NCBI GenBank assembly: GCA_029990175.1
Contig: JARKIP010000011.1
Coordinates: forward strand, 1-64,000
Reading direction: 5' to 3'
DNA from: Petunia secreta
Lineage: Eukaryota; Streptophyta; Magnoliopsida; Solanales; Solanaceae
DNA length: 64,000 bases
Of this stretch, positions 12,608 to 23,511 are shown one piece after another (position 1 is the stretch's first letter; each line of letters begins with the position of its first letter). Made by a program: the position numbers and the translations under genes. The notes beneath the pieces were generated by a model. That model was not told the origin of the DNA. It worked only from the letters and a program-made list of their open reading frames with translations, and did no database searches.

Positions 12608-12632
12608 GATAGTCCCCCCACTCCTCGGTTGA
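12608..12632 (-). other. Polypurine tract of element C
   Basis: The minus strand reads GAGGAGTGGGGGGACTATC directly before the 3' LTR. The equivalent tracts in D (25314-25335) and E (32644-32665) are nearly the same, supporting the common lineage. Confidence 0.75.
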
Positions 12633-12880
12633 TTGCCGAAGAAACCGAGGAGTGGAGTGAGATTCCGCGGGAGAGTGACGTGGCTTGATCTTATCCAAGC
12701 GTTTTAAATTTTGTCAACGGTCCGTGTCTCTTCAGATCACTATTCCTTGACACGTGTTGTCCGTCCGTTGGTTAATCAAACGGCCACGCCCGTCCGTTGG
12801 TTTATCAAACGGCCACGCCACTTTTTTTGTTTTTCCCTAACGTTACAATGATGACATTTCCACTTGATTTATCCCACACC

Positions 12881-12890
12881 TATAAATACT
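12881..12890 (+). promoter_or_regulatory. Putative TATA box of the antisense ORF in C
   Basis: TATAAATACT lies 141 bp before the first ATG of the aORF and outside the LTR. The position suits an independent promoter for the antisense gene; this is inference. Element D has TATATATTCG at a comparable place (about 25526). Confidence 0.5.
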
Positions 12891-13021
12891 TCTTCCCCAT
12901 TCCATTTTCATTACTTCCTTTACCTGCAAACAACAGTAATCAAAAAGCCAAAAAACCTTTCGTTTCCAACTTGTTCAATCCTTTTCTTCCAGATATTTCT
13001 AAGTACTTTAGAACTACAATC

Positions 13022-15855
13022 ATGTCTACCACGCATTCTAAGCAAGATTCGAGCGACTCAGGCGAAAAAGTGAGAGCTTCACGCTCAGTCGCGGCCACTG
13101 CCAATGGCGACACCGTCGCCGCTGTGCCGGCGGTTCAAATGGCCGTAGCAGAGGGTGGAGAAGTAACATCTGGTATTGGGGGCTCTATGCATCATAAGGC
13201 GAGAGCCAAGCGTGATTTGGCAGTAGAAAGTGATGACATCGACATAGAATAAGAAGGTGACGTCATGTTTGATGACGCCATGGTAGTAGGTGGCGCTAGT
13301 GACGTCATCCACATGGATGGTGATGGTGGAGGTGATGATGCCGAGGGCGACGACGCCGTGGGCGAAGGTGAAGGTGGAAATACTTCCGAGGTGGGACCCT
13401 CGGGCCCGATGATTCCTCTCGAGCAAGAGCTCGAGCCTCATCAAATCATCCTCTCTCACTTCGACAACAGCAAAGACCTCAAGCTGCGAGTGCAATTTGC
13501 GTATGAAGAGGAGAAAAATAGGAACATACCGGTGAACACAACTCCAACTCGCATAGCACAAGCCCATAAGAGCGGGTCCGGAGAGATTGTGGATTCGGAG
13601 CTGAGGTGAAGGTTATTATCCCTGATCCCACTAGTAAGTATGTCATCACGTGGATGGGCTATCCTTTGCATACACTTACCCATTCACCCTCGGTTTCTCC
13701 CTTCCAGTCCATAGGATCATCGATGATTTTTGCCGAGCATAAAATTTATGCTTGGCTAAACTAGGCCCCGGCGTCTGGAGAGTTGTTCAGTGCATGGATT
13801 GGCTGAGCAAAAAGGCCGGGGTTGACTTCACCCTGCAGCATTTCATCTCCCTCTATACCCTTACTTTCACAAGGCCGGGGTTGTGGCCTTAAACAACCGA
13901 AACAAATACGTGCTCCTCCACAAGAGCGAGGACCATGGGGACCGAGACTGGAGCGATCGCTACATCCTTTTGGAGACTAGTGTTTTATCCGCCGAGCCCG
14001 ATTTCCTAGAGCGGTGGAACAACACACGTAAGTGTCCCTTCGTTTTTATTTCATCCCTGGTGATCATTCATGCTTGCTAACCCTGTTTCATTGTTACTTC
14101 TTAGCCAACAAGGTTGACATCGTTCCTCCTGAGGGGCTAACTGAATGGGTGAAAGCCATGACCGGGGCTCGTGAGCACCCAGAGAGAACATGGATGAAGA
14201 TGGCTGCTGAATTTGGTTGGCAGTGTAAACGGCATGGTATGTTTCTTGTGGTGTTTTACTTGATGTGTTGTTTTGGAATTTTTGCTTCGTTTATTGACCT
14301 TCCTCTCTTCGGTGTTAGGTTTTCCGAACCGCGCTGTTAACACGAAGAAAAGCAAGAAGAAGAAAGACGAAAAGAAGAAGAAGAAGAAAGATGAAGAGGA
14401 TACCGAGTCAGATGATGATCTGGCTTCAGTGGCAGGTGATTTGAAGGAATTGAAGGCTGCAAAGTCTTCAAAAGTTTCAAAGGGGGCCCCCGGTCAGGGG
14501 TCCTCCAAAGGTAACCACCATTCTTAGTCATCTTGCTGATCCTTGCTTCTCTTCATTCTTTTACTTATTAAAATTTTTTCATGTTACCTTTTGTAGGTGT
14601 GAAAAGGAAGAGGGCAGCCTCCAAGAAATCCTACCGCTCTGTGGCTCCTCGCACCGAGGCAACGACTTGTCCTAGGCCCGAGGTTGCGACGGAACCGCGC
14701 CGAAGGCTAATCGATGAACCTGACGATGCTGCAGCCATGGACTTGGCAATTCGAAGAACGGTCGAGGTGGTGGACCTCGAGGACCAGGAGTTGGAAGCCG
14801 AGGCAGCGATTGCTAAGTCTAGGGGCAAAGCCAAAGTTGGAGAGGCTAGGTCTGCTGCTGCCAAAGGGGGAGCTGAAGTTGGCGCGGTTCGGGCGCAGTC
14901 TAAACCCGCGAGGATTTCATACTCGGTTGGGTCCTTTTGAAAGCTCGAGGTGTCAACTTCTTCAAACTTGCTGTCAAGCACTCGAGGCGATATATTGAGC
15001 CTTATGCCCCTGCTTGGTCCAGAAGAAGATAAAGTAGTGCAATCATTTCCTCCATCTCAACTAGTCACTACCCTTGCCGCCAATGCTCTCAGAGTAAGCT
15101 TTGATCTTTTTAATTCAATTCTTCTTTGGGATGTTCCTTCATGCTGATCTTCGATAAACATTTTCCCAGGGACTTATCATGTCGTTGAGAGCTATTGAGC
15201 TCGAGACTACGAGGGCTGAGGAGGTACAGCGCGTGGCTCGTGCTTGGGACAAGCAGAATGACAGCTTTAGGGCGCAAATAGCTGAATTGAGGGCTAGATT
15301 ATTCAAGTCCCAGTCTGATTTGCTTGAGGCCGAAGCTTTTTTCGAGGCAAAAATTAAAGCCCTTGACGATGGCTTTCAAGCTGAGCGTTCGAGGCTGGAG
15401 GTTGAAGCTGCGATACTGAGTGCCGAGCTGACTCAAGCGAAGGGCAAGTCGAGGAGATGGCCAAAAAACACCATAAGCAGCTGAGAAAGCATGTGCTCCA
15501 TATCCAGAAGTTGGAGGGCGAGGCCTCCAAACTTTAAGCTCGTGAAGCCGAGGTCGAAACTCTTCGAGACGAAATCGCCGATCGTAAAAATAGAGCTAAG
15601 ATCAAGGTTAAGAGGGTTGAGCTAGATAAGCAATGGGCTATCATTAAGTCTTGGTTGAAGCTGCTCAAGCAGTGCCGCGCTGGGGAGCTCAACTTGGAAG
15701 AAGAGATTGTCAAGGCCGAAGGGAAGGCAGCAAAGGCCCAAGCTATCATTGATGATCTCCCATCAAGTGAGGCCTCGAGCGACGATGAAGATGAGGAGGA
15801 TGAAGAAGATGCCGAGGGGGGATCCGAGGATGGAGGTGATGCTCCCGAGGCTTAG
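13022..15855 (+). pseudogene. aORF of element C (gypsy-type transposase-like domain), spliced, broken
   Basis: It encodes an accessory protein of unknown role; the middle resembles the Pfam family named putative gypsy-type transposase (PF04195). Order: acidic, Ser/Gly-rich N-terminus; the conserved domain (13640-14027, CLAKLGPGVW-type core); a Lys-rich stretch (14340-14395); a coiled-coil region (15179-15750); and an acidic C-terminus ending PEA. Four GT..AG interruptions at 14028-14104, 14237-14318, 14511-14596 and 15094-15169 (76-86 nt) look like spliceosomal introns; the flanking frames join and the same sites recur in elements D and E. Breaks: TAA at 13250-13252, frameshifts in 13610-13880 and near 14935, and further downstream stops. 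It is antisense to and tail-to-tail with integrase. Confidence 0.75.
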
Positions 15856-16373
15856 ACTTCTGATAGCATTTTTTGTTTTTGTGTAAGCTTTCGGGCTTTT
15901 TTTATGCTTATGCTTCGGACCTTCGAGTCCTTTGATGTAAATACTTTCAGCCTTCGGGCTCACTAATGAAATGACTCACTACCTTTTATCTTAAGTGTTA
16001 GTTCATGCATGTATCGAACACTTTAAAATAGATAGCCTGCTTGCAAGACTTAATTGAATTAAACCGATGCAAACTTAGAACGACGTCTCGTCCTCGAGTC
16101 GATGCATTTAAAGTGCAACTTCGAAGTGCAAATTTATAGAAACAAGGATTTATAGAATGAAGTTTATTTCATTGATAATATTAACAAGCTGAAATTGGCT
16201 ATTACATGAAACCAAGTCGAAGCTGACCTTAGGTGAAAAAGAAATTAATAATGCGCCACTACCGGGCGGAATTACAATGTACTAAATCTATTCCTCAGGT
16301 GTCAGTCCCCGGTTGTCAAATAGATGGTCTTCGGTTGGGAGGCGCATTTTCGACCTCGGTTGCAACTCGCCCC
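15856..16373. other. Gap between aORF and integrase of element C
   Basis: This is the convergent 3' region of the two genes. It is AT-rich with no supported coding sequence. T-rich and TTTATG-like stretches could serve as 3' untranslated sequence, but nothing decisive is seen. Confidence 0.5.
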
Positions 16374-17870
16374 TTACTCCCCCCAGTGTTCGGGTATGAA
16401 TCTTGATGAAGACCCGGGCACTGGAAATCGTTTAATCTGCTTCCTGAAAAGGTCAAGCAAAAATGAAACGAGGAGCAAGTTCGTACATTTCGACTGAAGC
16501 CTTAGGAGCGTTGTTCTGCTCGAGGTTGTGGGTAAATTTTTAAGCGAGCAAGGGATATTTACCTCGATTAGAAATAGTACCGTTAAATTGGAAATGTTCC
16601 AATTTAGAAGTTTGGGCGCGCCCTGCAGATCTTCAATTTGATAAGATCTCTTCCCAACAATTGCTTTGACTCTGTAAGGTCCTTCCCAGTTCGCAACAAG
16701 ATTTTTCCCGTTTTCTTCCTTCGTTGATTGGTTTGTAGCCTTTAGCACATCATCGCCAACTTTAAAATCTCTAAGTTTGGCCTTCCTGTTGAGATATGCT
16801 TCGATCTGTCTTTTTTGGGCGATTAGCCGAACCAAAGCCAGCTCTCTTTTCTCCTCGAGCAGATCCAATTCTATGCGCATGGCCTGTTGATTTGCATCTT
16901 CGGTAGTGTGGGCGTACCGAAGACTTGGTTCTCCCACCTCCACGGGGATGAGGGAATCCATACCATAAGCAAGTGAAAAAGGAGTCTCGGTGCTGTTCTT
17001 CTCTGTTGTCCGCATGGCCCACAACACACCTGGCAACTCCTCGGGCCAAGGACCTTTTTTCTCATCGAGCCTTTTCTTGAGATTTTCGATTATAATTCGA
17101 TTTGAAGACTCAGCTTGGCCATTGACAGTTGGGTGATAAGGGGTCGAAGCAATTCTATTGATTCCCCATTGTTTGAAGAAATCAGTGATGGTTGTTCCCA
17201 TGAATTGATTACCATTGTCGCAAGAATTTTCCCTTGGGACACCGAACCTGTAGATGATGTTTTTCTTGATGAAATCGATTACTTGTTTTTGTTTAACCTC
17301 GGTGAGAGCTCCTCCTTCCACCCATTTCGTAAAGTAATCGATTAATACTAGGATAAACCGAACACCACCTTTTCCCTTTGGTAATGGACCAACAATATCC
17401 ATCCCCCACTTCATGAAAGGCCATGGCGACACGACTGAATGCAAAGGCTCGACCTGTTGATGGATCATTGGTGCGTGGCGTTGGCACTTATCGCATTTTT
17501 GCACAAAGGTCTTTGCGTCTGCGCTAATGGTGGGCCAATAATACCCAGCTCTAAGTAACTTGCGCACCAAAGACTTTCCCCCTAAATGATTGCCACACTC
17601 GCCTTCGTGCACCTCGGCCATCACATATCTAGCCTCATCGGGACCCAGGCACTTGGCCATCAGGCCGCAATATAACCTCTTGTACAAATTACCCTCGATC
17701 AAGTGGTACGAAGCCGCTTGGGTCCTCAACTTTTTGGCCTCCTTTTTGTCTTGGGGAACAGTCCCCGAGTCGAAGTAAGAGATGAACTTACTCCGCCAAG
17801 CCCATTTGTGGTCCACCGAGTTGATCTGCAATTTCATCTCTCTCATTTGCACGGACAACAACCGAACCAC
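16374..17870 (-). CDS. Integrase of element C
   Basis: An open frame of 498 codons inserts element DNA into the host chromosome. Seen: an HHCC zinc-binding region (His88 and His95, Cys126 and Cys129, numbering from 17870); then the catalytic core with Asp158 in MDIVGP, Asp218 in CDNGNQF and Glu254 in AESSNR. The D-to-E gap is 35 residues, the D,D35E pattern of retroviral integrases. A C-terminal region with NWEGPYRV follows. The first codon is not ATG because the frame is part of a longer Pol; upstream it is cut by a TAG near 17885. The last ~60 residues lose family resemblance, so the true end may be earlier. Confidence 0.85.
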   Translation of the reverse strand: MVRLLSVQMREMKLQINSVDHKWAWRSKFISYFDSGTVPQDKKEAKKLRTQAASYHLIEGNLYKRLYCGLMAKCLGPDEARYVMAEVHEGECGNHLGGKSLVRKLLRAGYYWPTISADAKTFVQKCDKCQRHAPMIHQQVEPLHSVVSPWPFMKWGMDIVGPLPKGKGGVRFILVLIDYFTKWVEGGALTEVKQKQVIDFIKKNIIYRFGVPRENSCDNGNQFMGTTITDFFKQWGINRIASTPYHPTVNGQAESSNRIIIENLKKRLDEKKGPWPEELPGVLWAMRTTEKNSTETPFSLAYGMDSLIPVEVGEPSLRYAHTTEDANQQAMRIELDLLEEKRELALVRLIAQKRQIEAYLNRKAKLRDFKVGDDVLKATNQSTKEENGKNLVANWEGPYRVKAIVGKRSYQIEDLQGAPKLLNWNISNLTVLFLIEVNIPCSLKNLPTTSSRTTLLRLQSKCTNLLLVSFLLDLFRKQIKRFPVPGSSSRFIPEHWGE

Positions 17871-17879
17871 TGTATCAGT

Positions 17880-18290
17880 CCCCTACTGGGCTTCATCGAC
17901 TGCCGAACCCAAATTTTCCAGGGCGTCAGCCTCGGTATTTTCCTCCCGAGCCACTTATTTAACTTGCCACTCTTGGAGTTGTGCCAAGATCCTTTGTGCT
18001 CGGTCTAAGAATAGCTGCATTCTGGGCTCTTGAGCCGTGTATTCGCTGAGCACTTGATTCACCACCAACTGGGAGTCGCACCTTAACTCAATTCTCTCCA
18101 CCCCCATTTCTTTAGCCAACTCCAAGCCTGCTAGGGCCGCTTCGTATTCAGCCTCATTGTTGGTCACTTTTTTTAATCGAATCGAGTGCCTGATTTTCTC
18201 CCTGGTTGGTGCTTTCAAAACTATGCCTAATCCCGAACCCTTGGAATTAGTTGCCCCATCGGCATGAAGTATCCATAACCCTGAAGCCGT
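17880..18290 (-). pseudogene. Archaeal-type RNase H domain of element C
   Basis: A second RNase H, characteristic of Tat-lineage gypsy elements, lies between the ordinary RNase H and integrase. Visible residues: Asp in LHADGATNSKG, Glu in NNEAEYEAALAGLELA and Asp in CDSQLVVNQV. The catalytic acidic residues are present, but the frame is broken by TAA at 17955-17957 and a further stop before integrase. Confidence 0.75.
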
Positions 18291-18386
18291 TCCTTTTCAT
18301 ATTGAGTTCTCTTTTTCGGCTTCGCGCAGAATCCCAACACTAAAATCAGCTACGAAGTCGGCAAAGACTTGGGATTTGATGGCTGT

Positions 18387-19677
18387 TCAGGGTTGATAGG
18401 TGATGTCATACTCGCTTAATTCTACCCATTTTGATAACCTTCCCGATAACTCAGGTTTGTGCAACATACTTCTCAAGGGTAAGGTTGAAACTACTACTAT
18501 TGGGTGAAATTGGAAATAGGGTCGTAGCTTTCGGGCAGTAACAATTAAAGCAAGTGCTAGTTTTTCCAAGTGTGGGTACCTGGTCTCAGCATTAAGGAGT
18601 GTCTTGCTCACATAGTAGATGGGCTGCTGCTTACCATCTTCCTCCCAAACCAGCACCGCACTAACTGACACCTCGGACACAGCTAAGTAAACAAGCAGTG
18701 TTTCACCATCCTTAAACTTGGCGAGCAACGGCACGCTAGCCAAGTAGCGTTTCAAATCTTTCAACGCTTCTTTACACTCCGGTGTCCATTCGAAGTGATT
18801 GTTCTTTCTCAGAACTGAGAAGAATTTGTGGCATCGCTACGAGGATCTTGAGATGAATCGACTCAAGGCAGCGATTCGGCCAGTTAGGCGCTGAACTTCT
18901 TTCACCCCGGTCAACTCTTCGAGGATTTCCTCGATGGCTTGAATCTTATCGGGGTTTGCTTCGATGCCTCGTTCGGAGACAATGAATCCCAAGAATTTGC
19001 CTTACCCAACATCGAAGGCACACTTTTCAGGGTTCAACTCCATGCCATATTGCCTCAGAACAGCAAAAGCTTCCCTTAGATGATTCAAATGATCCTCCAT
19101 TCACACCGATTTGATGAGCATGTCGTCTATGTAGACCTCCATATATTTTTCAATATACTCTTTGAACATGCGGCACACCAACATTTGATACGTCGCCCCA
19201 GCATTTTTCAGACCAAAGGACATTACTTTATAGCAGAAAATACCTCGGTCAGTGATGAACGAGGTTTTCTCTTCGTCCTTCGGGTCCATGAGGATCTAGT
19301 TGTAGCCCGAATAAGCATCCAAGAAGGTTAATAATTTGTGTCCAGCCGTGGAGTCTATTAAACTGTCTATTTGTGGCAGTTGGTAGGAGTCTTTGGGGCA
19401 AGCCTTGTTCAAATCAGTATAATCTACACGCATCCTCCACTTGCCATTTTTCTTCGGTACGACAACCACATTAGCCATCCACTCGGGGGTACTTTACCTC
19501 CCTTATGAAACCATTTTCTTGCAACTTTGTGGTTTCATCCTCGATTGCTTTCTTTTTAACCCCGGAGTGAGGTCTCTTCTTCTGCTTCACCGGGGTGAAC
19601 TTTGGGTCCACATTCAGCTTGTGGGTCATGATCTCCGGATCGATACCAATCATGTCTGAATGATACCAAGCAAGCAA
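18387..19677 (-). pseudogene. Reverse transcriptase and RNase H of element C
   Basis: RT copies element RNA into DNA; RNase H removes the RNA. RT landmarks in order: KLNVDPKFTPVKQKKR, NVVVVPKKNGKWRM, DYTDLNKACPKD, FLDAYSGYN, SFGLKNAGATYQ and the catalytic YIDDML near 19115. RNase H (18764-18387) has YLAVSEVSVSAVLV and YVSKTLLNAETRYPHLEKL. The frame is broken by a frameshift at ~19475, TAG at 19294-19296 (the E copy has CAG here), a TGA at ~19098, and stops at ~19005 and ~18838. It is not functional. Confidence 0.85.
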
Positions 19678-19987
19678 TCGTTGTTGGACTTTAAAACTTC
19701 AATGATTGCTTTCTTCGACTCCGGGTCCAACTCCGAGACGAAAAATACCTTTCTTTCGGGAAAATCTTTCAATAATGTGAAAGACTCCAAATCCTCAATG
19801 GTGGAGTCCTCGGCTTTTTGTTTCCGAGGCTCTTGAATGCAAACCGGGATCTTTTCAACTTCTCCTCGGAGGTCCTCCTCGCTCGACCCTGGTTGCTGTA
19901 GTTTCTATTGTTTTGGCCCAGTCGGGGAGACTCCACTTCTCAACGCAACTGAATAGTACTCTCTTGCCACTCGTTGCTCTCCTTTTA

Positions 19988-20611
19988 TTAATCAAACCCC
20001 CAAGGCGTAGGGAATTTGATCACTTGATGCAGCGTGGAAGGAATAACCTCCATGGAGTGGATCCACGGTCTGCCGAGGATCACATTGTAGGCTATGTCCT
20101 CAGGCAACACTTGGAACAGTGTTTCCTTGCTTACCCCTTCAGCAAATGTTTTGAGTGTAATTTCACCCAAAGTTTTCTCCGTGGAGTTGTTGAAGCCAGT
20201 CAATATTGTTGCTTTGAGGACAACTTCCCCTTTGAGCCACATCTTCTTAACGGCCCCATAGCTGATTATGTTGACCGAGCTACCGGGGTCGATCAGGACT
20301 CGCTTGATGTCGGAGTCATTGATTCGTAACATGATGACCAAGGCATCGTGATGAGGGAACATCATCCCATCACAATCGTCATCATCAAATACGATCTCTT
20401 TACTCGAGCCCCTAACTCGGGTTCTCTTTTCCATTGTGATCGATAATTTGGCGAATTTCTTTGCAGCTGCAAAATTCACCCCGTTCACCTCTGATCCCCC
20501 GGTGATGACATTTACAATTCTCTCTGGGGATGGAGCCCGAGGTGGCTGCCCATCACCTCGGTTCTTGGAGTAGTTGTCCTTTCCCTTGTCAGTAAGGAAT
20601 TCGGCCAACAC
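19988..20611 (-). pseudogene. Gag C-terminus and aspartic protease of element C
   Basis: The retropepsin-type protease matures Gag-Pol. The catalytic motif is IDPGSSVNII, followed by the ILGRPWIH motif near the end, as in Tat-lineage proteases. The frame continues Gag directly after a TGA (about 20609-20611) that interrupts the conserved LLKK.VLAEFLTDKGK junction. It ends early because a run of G is apparently one base short (about 19995), followed by stops. Confidence 0.8.
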
Positions 20612-22153
20612 TCATTTCTTCAACAAATGAGCCACCTCGAGGCGCAATGCTTTGTAATCCTCGGTTCGATGGCCATAATCCGCGTGGAACTCACAGTGAA
20701 AGTTTTGGTCTCTCTTCTCCGCAGGAGTTCTCATGTCTTTGGACACCCTTACACCAACAGTTCCCTTGACTACGTTGACCAGCTCCGAGGTCGATATGTT
20801 GAAATTGTAGTGAGGGATCCGAGGTAGTTCCTTCTTCGAGGCCGAAGCTGGGCCGGAGGAATTTCTTTGGTTCGTGTTGGGGTGAACCTTTCCTCCGAGC
20901 CGTTGGCTTATGAGTGGGCTGGTGAATGAGTTTCCGAAGAAGTTTCCTAGCCTTTGGCTGACAGGCTGCCTTGTAGAGGCGTATGGTTCATACCTACCCT
21001 TCGGATTTCCTCGCGACGCCTCGGCGCGATATGAGGATTCGCCTCGGTTTTTGTAATTGTAACCTCGGCATTTAAACTCAGCTTCCTCCAACCTGATCTT
21101 GGAGTAAGCCCGTTTGTGTAGATCTCCCCATATCAAAACTTGGTACTGTTGGAGCTCCTTTCGCAATTCAACAGCGGCGTCAGAATTGCGAACATTGATA
21201 CCCTTTTTAAATGCCATGATGGCCAGAGTATCTTCCATCCGAGGTAGCTCCATGCGCTCAGCATGAAAGCGCTCAAGGAACTCCTTAAGTGGCTCACCGG
21301 GCCGTTGTTTGACCTCGCATATATCCTCCTTCCTTTGGAGGATTTTTCTGGCCCCGGTATGGGCCTTAACGAAGGCGTTGGTCATTTCTTTGAAGGTGGA
21401 AATCGACCCCGCTGGTAGGCACATGTACCAACGCAGCGCTCCTTTCTCTAAGGACACGCCAAACTTCTTTAACAACATTGACTCGAGCTCTATCGCCGTT
21501 AAGTCATTGCTCTTCACCATTGCCATGTATTCCCTCACATGCTCTTTGGGATCGGTGGTCCCATCATACTTTTTCAAGAACATGAGCTTGAAATTCTTAG
21601 GAGTTGGGGCTGGAGCTGCTTCGGGCTTGAAGGACAACTCCCTGTATTGATCTATATCAAGCTCGTCTTCGGTCTTTGTTATCCCCGGTACACTTTCGAG
21701 GCGATTTTCAACACGTGCCTCGACGCGAGCTTCAACGCGCGCCTCGACGCGTGCCTCAATCTCCCTGGTCAACCTCTCAACGTCGACCGAGGATGTTGTT
21801 TCTGCCATGGTGGGAATTGTCCCAAAGTGTGGCATTGCGCCTGGTATGTTTCCCGAACCCCCAGACCTGGCCCCATTGGAAGGTCCCCCTGTTATCGCGC
21901 CCGTAGGAACGAAGATCGGGATGCCTCCATTTGGAACCGAAGGCTGGGTGCCGTTTGGTGCTGAACTGTTCCTCACCTCCAACGAGGCACGGAACTCGGC
22001 GTTGATGTGTGCTTGCTCGTCATGCCGTTCTTGAAGGGCTTTGAGCGAAGCAACAACAATAGCTTGAAAGGTTTCAGTTGTCATTATAGATGATGACTGT
22101 TGGTTCGACGGAACGTTAGTCTGATCATCTAGATATCTACTGTTGTCGGCCAT
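20612..22153 (-). CDS. Gag of element C
   Basis: This is the structural capsid protein, 513 codons from the ATG at 22153 (MADNSRYLDD); an in-frame ATG at 22216 is possible but less likely. N-terminal Gly/Pro/Asn-rich region; a VEAR repeat (residues ~134-149, encoded by 12-bp repeats); a Retrotrans_gag-type domain from about 190 (NFKLMFLKKYDGTTDPKEH, then ALRWYMCLPAGSISTF); an Arg/Gly-rich basic stretch; and a zinc-knuckle-like CEFHADYGHRTEDY where the last Cys appears replaced by Tyr. It ends in a TGA after LLKK, where relatives in this window read on into protease. Confidence 0.85.
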   Translation of the reverse strand: MADNSRYLDDQTNVPSNQQSSSIMTTETFQAIVVASLKALQERHDEQAHINAEFRASLEVRNSSAPNGTQPSVPNGGIPIFVPTGAITGGPSNGARSGGSGNIPGAMPHFGTIPTMAETTSSVDVERLTREIEARVEARVEARVEARVENRLESVPGITKTEDELDIDQYRELSFKPEAAPAPTPKNFKLMFLKKYDGTTDPKEHVREYMAMVKSNDLTAIELESMLLKKFGVSLEKGALRWYMCLPAGSISTFKEMTNAFVKAHTGARKILQRKEDICEVKQRPGEPLKEFLERFHAERMELPRMEDTLAIMAFKKGINVRNSDAAVELRKELQQYQVLIWGDLHKRAYSKIRLEEAEFKCRGYNYKNRGESSYRAEASRGNPKGRYEPYASTRQPVSQRLGNFFGNSFTSPLISQRLGGKVHPNTNQRNSSGPASASKKELPRIPHYNFNISTSELVNVVKGTVGVRVSKDMRTPAEKRDQNFHCEFHADYGHRTEDYKALRLEVAHLLKK

Positions 22154-22224
22154 ATCGTTGTCGAGTAAATTAAAGGTTTTGACGAAAAAAGAGCGTTCAA
22201 CTTTGGAACAAAGCATTTCTGCTT

Positions 22225-22246
22225 ATTTCCCCACAGACGGCACAAT
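22225..22246 (-). other. Primer binding site of element C
   Basis: The minus strand reads TTGTGCCGTCTGTGGGGA a few bases after the LTR end CATACA. Element D has TTGGTGTCGTCTGTAGGGAG at the equivalent place (31127-31149). The tRNA was not identified. Confidence 0.65.
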
Positions 22247-22248
22247 TT

Positions 22249-22745
22249 TGTATGGGCCTAAATCAGTTTAGGATCACAAATCGAATTTGGGTTAGAGTAT
22301 AAGCAAAACTTCGTATCAAAGTCGATAAGATGCCGATAATAAGCGTAAAATGCGAGAAAATAATTGGATTTCAATATATTGCAGTGAGTACAATATTCGG
22401 CAGAGTTTCTGTATGTATTTCTGAATATCTACAATACAAAATGAAGTACTATTTATAGGCCTAGGGGCCTTTCCCACGTCTTCCACTATAAATCATACTT
22501 TGACCCATGTTCTTGGCATTAATGGGAGGAGTTAGTCAGCTGAAGTGGTGAGCTGCAAAGCCGCTGGAACTGAGGCGATTCACCGAGGTGCATATATGTG
22601 ACCTCGGTGGTGAGGCCTTGCTATTCGACCGAGGTGGACGTCAAGCTTACGGCTCGCCTTCGATGACGACCCCGATGACTGACTTCGGTGATTAACTCTG
22701 TTGCTTCGGTGATTAGTTGGTCATTACGTGCCCGGTGGTTATCAG
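22249..22745 (-). repeat. 5' LTR of element C, outer end missing
   Basis: It matches 12066 onward until about 22745 and then diverges; roughly 60 bp at the transcription-start side of the LTR are absent. It includes a minus-strand TATA-like CTATAAATAG at 22449-22459 and an extra ~14-bp block (GTCAGCTGAAGTGGTGAGC) relative to the partner. Confidence 0.85.
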
Positions 22746-23506
22746 TTCCTCGTTTATTTATTTTAAATATTCTGTAGACAGATAAATCAGAAACTACGTT
22801 AATTACAGAAGCACGACGTTTACTGGCTCTATTTTATTTAATGGCTGGTATTTAAATATATAATATATCGCTTTTGGAACAGAGAAAGAGTAGTCATATA
22901 ATGAGCAAGCTTAAGTGGACCAGTTGGCTATATTCTTCAAAGTTATGCAATGGGCGGTTGTGATGAAAGGAGTAAGTAGCAAAAGCATGTGATGTATGGA
23001 AAAGCACAAAATAGTGCAAGTCATATATTACCAGCCAAGCCTTTTCGTTTTTTCTTCCACTCCATCTCTGATTGAGGAATCTGATTAATCTAAGATTCTC
23101 GTTCGAAAGTTTCACTTTAGAAAGTAAATCGTTCATATTAAAAATAATTTTACTACAAAGTTGAACTCAAAATTTTTAATTAAGAATAAAAAAATATTTA
23201 CCATTCTACTATAAACTTTATAATTTATAATACGAGATTTTTGGTTATATTCACTTGTTTTATTTTAAATTTCTATCCTTACCCAAAAAAACCCAAGAAG
23301 TAAAAGAATAAAAGAATAAAATGATGAGTTCGTGAAACCCAACTTACAGGCGCCTCAGCCGACCAATTTAGACACCTTTTTTCCATGTTCTTCTCCCCGA
23401 TATTTCCCTTTCTTGTGTTCTTTTTCCTTTTTCTTTTGGAAAGGGATGATTTGTGAATTGAAGAGGACAAACAAGAGAAGATTATAACAATTGTTGAGAT
23501 TTGCAA
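22746..23506. other. Unassigned AT-rich sequence
   Basis: I see no gene, no LTR pair and no TIR here. It may be older host DNA exposed by the deletion that removed the end of element C. Confidence 0.4.
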
Positions 23507-23511
23507 ATGCA

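Larger units (their letters stand above)
12066..22745 (-). mobile_element. Element C: Tat-lineage Ty3-gypsy retrotransposon with antisense ORF
   Basis: LTRs at 12066-12607 and 22249-22745 bound an interior that reads gag-PR-RT-RNaseH-aRNaseH-INT on the minus strand, then an antisense ORF next to the 3' LTR. The second, archaeal-type RNase H and the antisense ORF (aORF) are traits recorded for the Tat lineage (Retand-like families). LTR differences by eye are about 3-4%. Several nonsense codons and frameshifts make it inactive. Its right end lacks the last ~60 bp of the 5' LTR, so no target duplication remains there. Confidence 0.87.
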
